This document shows, piece after piece, positions 8,370-14,078 of a stretch of 14,078 nucleotides of DNA. The notes under the pieces were generated by a model, which saw only the letters and a program-made list of their open reading frames with translations, made no database searches and was not told the DNA's origin. A program made the position numbers and the translations under genes. The stretch is from Pilatotrama ljubarskyi (taxonomy: Eukaryota; Basidiomycota; Agaricomycetes; Polyporales; Polyporaceae). Position 1 is the first letter of the stretch. Each line of letters opens with the position of its first letter. The stretch is taken from NCBI GenBank assembly GCA_022385805.1, contig MU277783.1, positions 49,435-63,512 on the forward strand. The letters run 5' to 3'.

Positions 8370-9617
8370 ATGCATGTACTGAGGGAAGCCCCGGATGAAT
8401 CCCGTCGCGACTCCTCAGTTGATGGGTCCGAGCTCGGGGCCGCCGATGGTCAGTCGTCCGTTCCCATTCGGTCCATCCAGTATCCTGTCCCCGTCACTCA
8501 GGCTACCATAGCACAACGCTCGCCGGCTCTACTCTATACCAGGGCCACGAAGACGGATATAGATAGAACTATATGGAACGAGGGGGCCTTTGTCGGTGTT
8601 GGGCTCGGTGGGATTACAGCAATCATCATGGTGATCGCTGTCTGTCGCCAGTGGATACCTCTCAACATCTTGAGGCGCGGAGTAGCAAGGCCAAGAGGAT
8701 GGCTAGGTATGTGTACATGTTGTTATGAGCATACACGTCTGAGGTCTTCTTCCGTAGGATCCAATGGCACCCTGAAACGGAGTGGACGGCTTCGGGAGGT
8801 GTCGCCTGACGTCACAGAATCCCAGCCAGACCATCAGCAAGCACCGACCGTCATTCTGCCTCCAACCTTCGGCATGTCCCTCGGGGCCTTCGACACTGGC
8901 GAAGACATAGTCCCAGGCCCAGCTGATCGGCCTACGGGGTACCCAATCGCTCATGCAGACTTCAGCAGTTCCCTGGCTCCTCCGCTCGACATGGATCCTC
9001 TCGTGCCGAATGGCCCAGGTTCCGTACACCCTCAACGCTCATTAGAAGTCGCAATCACCGCACACTCGTCTATACATCCTGCAGCAGGATCCACAGCCAA
9101 TATACCCATATCTCTCGTCTCCTTGTCTAACGACCGCTATTATTCCGTTTCCGCTCGCGCTTCTGTAGGCAGCATGGCAGCTAGCACTTCCAACGGTACA
9201 GATGACGGTTACCTCACCGACCGAACGGCATCTACGCTCCCTCCATCTTATAGGCGTCACCTTTCCTTCCCGGACCTGCGCAACCATCCTCTTCCCCACG
9301 CCGTCGCCTCATGCCATTTTGGCGATGATCATCAGCCCGTCACGCCTCCGCCTTCCGCATTCATTCCGCAAAAGCAACGCAGGGGTAGGCGATCCGTAGT
9401 TGGTGCCTGCGTAGGAAGATCGCAAGCTGCAGACAACGGGCGGAGACATCGCGATGGGCGCTCGCGACAGCCGAGGAAGTCCGTGGACGGGGGCGTACGC
9501 CTCGCGGGCGGGTCGTCGGCTATGCCGCGGGACAGCCAGGTTGGAGACGAAGCTAGGAACGAGGGTGATGCTAACTCCCTGATGACGCTTCCTTCATACC
9601 ATACCGAGTGCTCCTGA
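8370..9617 (+). CDS. Gene D: single-pass membrane protein with PPxY tail, paralogue of gene A (5' end incomplete)
   Basis: Exons 8370-8706 and 8758-9617 give 398 residues if counted from the ATG at 8370. The real start is probably further upstream, because no signal peptide precedes the membrane helix. The helix lies at about residues 72-92 (Gly/Val/Ile-rich, 8583-8646), followed by Arg-rich sequence. The intron 8707-8757 (GTATGT..CGTAG) is 51 nt, a multiple of three without a stop, so retention would also be readable. The tail of about 300 residues is Ser/Pro-rich and contains ASTLPPSYRRHLSFPD (PPSY codons 9240-9251) and RKSVDGGVRLAGGS, both matching gene A in the same order. It ends with LPSYHTECS, a degenerate PPxY. 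The gene converges on gene E, with about 330 bp between the two stops. The role is inferred to be a surface receptor or adhesion-like protein with a WW-domain-binding tail. Confidence 0.72.
   Translation: MHVLREAPDESRRDSSVDGSELGAADGQSSVPIRSIQYPVPVTQATIAQRSPALLYTRATKTDIDRTIWNEGAFVGVGLGGITAIIMVIAVCRQWIPLNILRRGVARPRGWLGMCTCCYEHTRLRSSSVGSNGTLKRSGRLREVSPDVTESQPDHQQAPTVILPPTFGMSLGAFDTGEDIVPGPADRPTGYPIAHADFSSSLAPPLDMDPLVPNGPGSVHPQRSLEVAITAHSSIHPAAGSTANIPISLVSLSNDRYYSVSARASVGSMAASTSNGTDDGYLTDRTASTLPPSYRRHLSFPDLRNHPLPHAVASCHFGDDHQPVTPPPSAFIPQKQRRGRRSVVGACVGRSQAADNGRRHRDGRSRQPRKSVDGGVRLAGGSSAMPRDSQVGDEARNEGDANSLMTLPSYHTECS
8707..8757 (+). other. 51-nt, stop-free, in-frame intron of gene D
   Basis: It starts GTATGTGTAC and ends TTCCGTAG. 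Its length (51) keeps the reading frame. Retention would insert 17 residues containing CTCC about twenty residues inside the membrane. The canonical ends favour normal removal. Confidence 0.55.
9240..9251 (+). other. PPxY motif of gene D (PPSY)
   Basis: It is located in STLPPSYRRH and is positionally equivalent to the PPSY of gene A, both lying ahead of the DGGVRLA block. It is a putative WW-domain ligand. Confidence 0.6.
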
Positions 9618-9949
9618 GCCTGCAAATGAATATGAACTCGAGGATGGATCGGCTTCCGAGCTATTCTCGTATGATAATGACCGTGCTAGACAGGCATACT
9701 GTGCACCAGGAAGCAGCACGAGAGGCAACGTGGGTAACCAACCGCTCGACTTATCGTGTCCTGTTGACCTAACAGTCCTGCAGCGTTCAAAAGGAAACCC
9801 GGTATGGCACCCATCTCCCAACAATGCTACACGGGACCCGCGAGCGTGCAATTCACGAAGAGCGGTCAGGATGACCGACGGGAGGTGCAGTGGATACCCG
9901 GGGGATGCTCTGAGGCAAATGTGACCTCGGACGAGTCGGCGCGCCTGAG
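9618..9949. other. Convergent 3' intergenic region of genes D and E
   Basis: The stretch lies between the stops of D (plus) and E (minus). A long minus-strand frame runs through it (about 9594-10115). That frame could only become tail sequence of gene E if its last exon were spliced differently from my model, and its content lacks PPxY or other family landmarks. No terminator signal is distinctive. Confidence 0.35.
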
Positions 9950-11281
9950 TCACAACGCTCGGGCGGTGAAGCTGTCTGGAAGAGACGACCTGTAGTCCGT
10001 CCAACGGGCACCGCTCGAGGCAGCATGTGTGATGACGAGCAGCCTCCCGTGGGGCAGTTGGGCAGGCAGACTGCGGTGCTCGATCCTGCGCGTATCGCCT
10101 TTCTCGGATGACCACACGATATCTCGGCGTCTCGCTGCTTCTGCCATCTCTTCCGGGCCTGGGACTGAGATTCGGAGGGGTTGTTATCGAGGTGCGGAGG
10201 AACAGAAAGTGACTCGCAAGGAGACGAACTCACCGAAAGGCGTCACCGCGATGCATGCTCTGCGGCGCTGATGACGACGGAGAGCCAAGACGAGGACTGT
10301 ACCCAGTGTGAGCAGGAGGATTGTACCACCTGCAGTGATGCCTGCGATGGCACCAGGAGATAGGCTCTGTGCGGTGAGTAGATCGGTGTTCGTAGGCGAT
10401 GCAGACGGCTCTGTGGCGACGGGACTGGAAGTGATGCAGCTGGTCGCGACAGTAGCAGGATTCGCTACAGGCTGTGTGATGGACCCCGAGACGATAGCAT
10501 TGCTGGTCTGTGGCGGCAACGTCGCCGTTGGAGGAGAGGTGGAGTAAAGTAGAGTCTCCCCAGATGAGGAAGGGGAGCTATGTGCCGGCCAAGAAGTCGG
10601 CGGAGACGGCCAGTTGAAGGAGTGCGATGTACTGAGAGCCGTAGAGGACGTCGTCTGTTGAGACGTTGAAGAGCTGGTTGGCGACACTGTAAGGTTCACT
10701 GGCGACTGGCTGGTACTCGCAGGGATTGTTGAGGTCGCAGAGTAACCGCTGTCGTCCGACACCTCAATCGCGACGTAATCTAACCACAACTGCTGTCCCA
10801 TGTTCTCGATGACGAGCTTGTGCGCGCCGTCGCCTATAGGCCCAGACCAGTAGAACCGCATCTGGTGCATTTCTCCTTCCACCACTGGGTTTGGCTCATA
10901 GGTCGCCGGGACGGGAATGTCGTCCAGGTAGTAGACCGAATGTATGTTCCATGTACCGACCGGCCTCAGAGAACCGTAGACCGCTATAGAGGTGCCTGTG
11001 TAACGGAGGGATCACAGCGTGAGACTTTGCGTTTAGAGGACAAGACGCGACAGGCTGTACCCACCTGTGAACTCGATCGTCGCTGTGGATGAGTTCTGGT
11101 TGGTGGTGGAGAGGGTCCCCCCGAAGTCGGCGTTCACCCCGACGTCGGACGTGGCGACCATCTGCCAGCTGCCCTGATACTGGATGCGGGGATCGACATT
11201 GTCGATGGTGAGATTTGTGGTGGCCTTGGAAGGAGCGGCGAGATAAACGAGTGTGAGGAGGATCCCTAGCGTGGGGAGCAT
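9950..11281 (-). CDS. Gene E: secreted-type single-pass surface protein with compact beta-rich ectodomain and Ser/Thr linker
   Basis: The model joins 11281-11065, 10995-10234 and 10164-9950 (397 residues). Both introns are 69 nt: 11064-10996 (GTGGGT..ACACAG) and 10233-10165 (GTGAGT..TCTCAG). The ATG at 11281 starts a signal peptide (MLPTLGILLTLVYLAAPSKA). Residues about 21-153 form a compact, beta-like ectodomain with hallmarks common in basidiomycete surface proteins: DNVDPRIQYQGSW, then EFTGTSIAVYG across intron 1, then HKLVIENMGQQLWLDYVAIEV. I read it as a galactose-binding or jelly-roll-type fold, which is inference. Residues about 154-285 are a Ser/Thr-rich, probably O-glycosylated linker. 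A membrane helix at about 288-311 is followed by RRHQRRR and the VTPF motif. The remaining tail (about 80 residues) is Arg-rich and lacks PPxY. The last exon is the least certain part. Confidence 0.75.
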
Positions 11282-11720
11282 TGCTGGAGGAATGACCGGG
11301 TGTGAACTTAACACACTGTGAGGCAGAGAGCTTGGGAGCATATGTACTGTCTCTAACGACGGACATGTTGAGAGCCGACTCTCAAGTTGACGGTCTAGCT
11401 CAAGTGCTTCATGTTGCCTCCAATCGCAACCACGGGCGTAACCCAGGGCCGTATGCACGTCAAGCAAGGGATACACGATACACGCGCGAAGGGGCAACTG
11501 TGTCCACGTGTACCTGTCATGACGACGTCTCACAAGAAGGAATGGCGAGCCGCTCACCTCGCTACCACGCCGCACTTGGTGCGTCGAGAACCTGCAAACG
11601 TGCTTCGCCATCCAGGCGCACGAGGAGAGGATAGGACGCGAGCGGCGTCGGCGGATCTAGGTTAGATTACAAGGAGATGATATGTGCAACGCTGGGTAGA
11701 TACCGAGGGTGAAGGCTGCG
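11282..11720 (-). promoter_or_regulatory. Upstream region of gene E (promoter by position)
   Basis: No gene is supported here. By position it is the promoter of gene E and the 3' flank of gene F, both on the minus strand. I saw no clear TATA box or CCAAT box. The open frames on both strands look like random readings of GC-rich DNA. Confidence 0.3.
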
Positions 11721-12292
11721 TCAAGCGCCGTTCCGAGCCTGCAACATTGTTTGAGTATCATCCGCGCCACGATGTGCAGGAGCCGCCAACTCACCAACTC
11801 ATGCGTCCACCCGCCACCGTAGCAGCACTTCGGAAGACCCTCGAGCTTGCCACAACAGAGCCGCAGCCTATGGCCTTTACCGACGTCCTCGCGCAACTGG
11901 TCCCAGCCTGGACGCTTGCACGAGGGCCTCGCGTTCGCGCGCCGCTCGTCGATGCCAAATTGCATCCAATACGGGATTGGGCCGGAGTCGCCTTGGTCGG
12001 ACTTCACCATGAGCAGGTATGCGCCCGTCCCCCAGTAGTCTCGGGCATACTCCATGCGGCCGATCTCTCCGCCCTGATCGCGCTGACTGAAGATGATGGG
12101 GGCGAATAGGCACGAAGGATCGTCTTTGTGCACGGGATTCATGCCTCGTGCTTTGAATGTCATGTGCGGGCCCGGGGGGAGCTCCGGCTCGTTCTTGTAC
12201 AGAGGAGAGAGACTGGTCGCACGTACTGGGACGTGACGTCGGGCACGTCGTCTTTCGTCCTCAGGAAGCATGCGAGGGCGTAGTATCGGCAT
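11721..12292 (-). CDS. Gene F: unrecognised soluble 171-residue protein
   Basis: Exons 12292-11795 and 11738-11721 join across a 56-nt intron (11794-11739, GTGAGT..TTGCAG with an ACTCAAAC branch-like site), giving 171 residues ending THELARNGA. Without splicing, the frame would run on to about 11657. The third codon positions are strongly G/C, as in real genes of this window. There is no signal peptide or membrane helix. The N-terminus is basic (ERRRARRHVPVRA). The middle has an aromatic/Gly-rich region (RDYWGTGAYLLMVKSDQGD, YWMQFGIDERR), and the C-terminal part has two Cys pairs (LRLCCGK, PKCCYGGGW). I do not recognise the family. It lies 450 bp downstream of, and on the same strand as, the transposon-derived gene, so it could be element cargo or an unrelated host gene. 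The start could also be the Met eight codons in, or be preceded by an upstream exon. Confidence 0.55.
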
Positions 12293-12341
12293 GTACGGTT
12301 ACACCGGTCTGTCTAAGGCTCTACCCAAGCTAACCCGAGTC

Positions 12342-12369
12342 AGCTGTATTAATATAGCTGTATTAATAT
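12342..12369. repeat. 14-bp AT-rich tandem duplication
   Basis: AGCTGTATTAATAT occurs twice head-to-tail (12342-12355 and 12356-12369) in otherwise GC-rich sequence. It contains the palindrome ATTAAT. It lies just upstream of gene F (minus strand) and of a small plus-strand frame. Confidence 0.7.
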
Positions 12370-12625
12370 GGCTCATGAGAAGCTGGTGCAAGACAAGGAG
12401 CATTTTGTCTGGCATTACTCGACGCCACTGTACCAACCGCTACAGCAGAACATCAGCGAAAACGCGACAGACGGGTATGCGATTCCAGCGCTTCCAAGCC
12501 GGTCGCCCACTTGTAAGCGCCCATGAGGATGTAGAAGGGGGTCAGTTCGTCGTTGAGTACTTTGAGTACTTGCAGGCGCCTCGAGCGCTCATAGGTATTC
12601 CATGTACATACAGTCACTCGGATGA
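12368..12625 (+). CDS. Possible small gene on the plus strand between F and the transposon gene
   Basis: An ATG at 12368 opens a 52-codon frame to a TGA at 12524. The product looks protein-like (MAHEKLVQDKEHFVWHYSTP, acidic and aromatic). A canonical donor (GTAAGC, 12513) and a TTGCAG acceptor (12575) would remove a 63-nt intron and extend it by about 17 residues to a TGA near 12623-12625. Alternatively the reading frame continuing through EDVEGGQFVVEYFEYLQAP (to 12632) is the coding one. The opposite strand also has an open frame here. The evidence is weak: short length, no homologue recognised, and competing frames. Confidence 0.25.
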
Positions 12626-12741
12626 CATATAGACTTACCAGAGAGTTGCGTGATGCCGAGTACGCACGGCGCGCTGGGCTCACCAGGCGGGCATCCGACA
12701 CTGGAGCACTTGGAGGCAGTGGTTTTCCGATACGAGCACTA

Positions 12742-14078
12742 TTACAGTGGTGCAAATCCCTCGTACTCGTCCTCCGCTATACCAACAGGTTCTCCATCAA
12801 GCCGCCAGCCCTCTGCCCCTGCTACTGACCAGTTGTCCTCGTCCCCTGGCTTGTCCGGCGCGCCCGTGTCCCCAGCGCTCAGCTCGGGCAAGTCGTCGTC
12901 CGGCTCTTCATCAGACCGCACATAGCCGTAGTCGAGCTCTTCGTCCTCCGGGTCCTCGTCGTCCAAGTCGGCCGGCTCTTCATCAGAACCATCACTGCCT
13001 ACAGGATGAGGGTCTTCTATTGCGAGGTCGAGGTCCGGAACGTCGGGCTCGCAGGGGCCTTCATCATCGTCCATGTCCACGTCGTCATTGCTGTCAATGT
13101 CGCCAGATCTCGCCTGAGCATCGGCATTGGCCATGCCCGCGCCCCCGCTGTACTGCTGATGGCCGATACCGCCACCTAGATATCTCATGAACATGTCCCG
13201 GTCGACAAAGCTACAAAACTAGTGTCAGCACATGGTTTAGCAGCGCGACATCGTAAACGGGAGACTCACATGCCGACATAGTAATAATGATAGTCTTCGT
13301 CCTCGTCTTCATCGAGTCGCGCAATGCTGTATCCGGGTAGGTCAACGTCTGACTTGCCATGTGCGAATGCCGGGATGATATGTGCTGCGCGCAGGACCTG
13401 GTCGGGCGAGATGAAGCCGAAGGCGTCGTTGTCCAATCCAGCGAACTCCAGGCGTGGGAGGTGGCAGGCCGACGATCCCCATGCGGCCTTTGTGTCGACA
13501 TTCAGCCATCGCACCCAAAGAACTTGAATTGTCCTGGGTTCCTCGTCGTTGCTGTGTGCAATGTAAGCGTTGACATGAAAAATGCTCAAGACGCGGGCGT
13601 AGAGGTAGGGGTGATGATCCTCCGGGGGTGCAAGGAGCATGATGTCGCGGTGAGTGTTCGGATTGATTGAGTCCTGCTCGCGCCGCATGTCGTATGATGT
13701 GTAGTTGACACACATCCTCTTGTGGATGTACATCCGGTTGTGCCGAATGCATAAGGCCGCAAGTTCGCGACGAGACGGCTCAAGTGTGTCATCGCCGAGA
13801 AGACATGCCAGGATGTAGCGACGCAGCTTGGGGATGAATCCCTATGTAAATAACGACATCAGCGCCGGTGCGGGACCTTCATCGCCCAGGGATGATGTCG
13901 TACCTCGAGCGCTGGATCACCCTCGTTTTCCGATACGAACACATTGATGTCGACGTGATGTCGTTGCTCCTGCGAGATTTGACTGTGTTCTTGTTGAGCA
14001 GGGCTTGGCACGCAGCGGAAAGCCCGCTAAGCTCAGCTTACCTGTGGAGCACTTGGGTAGAGGCACACGTAGTGGTTG
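12742..14078 (-). CDS. C-terminal part of a Plavaka-type (CACTA-like) transposon protein, 5' end beyond window
   Basis: Four exons join in perfect phase (384 residues, N-terminus outside): 14078-14042, 13982-13904, 13841-13270 and 13210-12742. The introns are 59, 62 and 59 nt. Family landmarks, from memory of Plavaka proteins in Agaricomycetes, appear in order: a GFIPKLRRYIL segment, NYTSYDMRREQDSINPNTH, HPYLYARVLSIFHVN, a V-L-W-V-R-W strand, AFGFISPDQVLRAAHIIPAF, a DEDEDEDYHYYYV stretch and FVDRDMFMRYLGGGIGH. After that, about 130 residues are dominated by Asp and Glu, ending EYEGFAPL. The catalytic part should lie to the right of the window. No frameshift or stop is visible in this portion, so the element may be fairly young or intact. 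Terminal repeats were not found in the window. Confidence 0.82.

Noticed and set aside
9594..10115. Minus-strand frame of 173 codons as the tail of gene E
   Set aside because: The donor at 10233 and acceptor at 10165 place the coding phase in a different frame, which stops at 9950. Using the longer frame would need a splice site I could not find.
12747..13190. Plus-strand Arg/Pro/His-rich frame of 147 codons
   Set aside because: It is the antisense of the Asp/Glu-rich tail of the transposon protein. The low-complexity composition explains why it is open.
1..14078. Bacterial operon, CRISPR array, tRNA or rRNA
   Set aside because: No regular spaced repeats, cloverleaf candidates or ribosomal RNA signatures were seen. 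Short spliceosomal introns and fungal gene content exclude a prokaryotic reading.

Overview
The window looks like a GC-rich basidiomycete (Agaricomycete, probably polypore-like) nuclear genome. The main reasons are coding frames broken by many very short introns (about 47-75 nt, GTRNGT donors, CTRA(C/T)-like branch sites, YAG acceptors), single-pass surface proteins of a style common in mushroom-forming fungi, and the C-terminal part of a Plavaka-type (CACTA-like) DNA transposon protein at the right edge. There are no bacterial features. Exons were joined by eye from splice signals and reading phase, so 3' parts of genes are firmer than 5' parts.

Left and centre (about 1-9617) is a same-strand run of at least four single-pass membrane protein genes, called A (to 2055), B (to 4716), C (to 7851) and D (to 9617). 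Each has a poorly resolved, fragmented ectodomain, a Ser/Thr-rich or short juxtamembrane stretch, one hydrophobic segment, a basic stop-transfer patch and a cytoplasmic tail. Tails of A and D share two blocks (a STLPPSY block and an RKS-x-DGGVRLA block), so they are paralogues. A, B and D carry PPxY motifs. Gene E (minus strand, 9950-11281) converges on D. It has the same architecture with the best-resolved N-terminus: a signal peptide, a compact beta-rich ectodomain of about 130 residues, a long Ser/Thr linker and one membrane helix. Between B and C lie a frameshifted, repeat-derived coding relic (5383-5644) and an ambiguous stretch with an orphan PPPQY motif.

The right part is different. 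Gene F (minus, 11721-12292) is an unrecognised soluble 171-residue protein. It is followed by a short AT-rich tandem repeat and then by the transposon-derived gene (12742 to beyond 14078), which has three clean introns and a very acidic tail.

Taken together, this reads as an accessory region: a local family of fast-evolving cell-surface proteins beside mobile-element debris. That the PPxY tails recruit a WW-domain ubiquitin ligase (Rsp5/Nedd4 type), and that the ectodomains sense external ligands, is inference from motif and architecture, not something the sequence proves.
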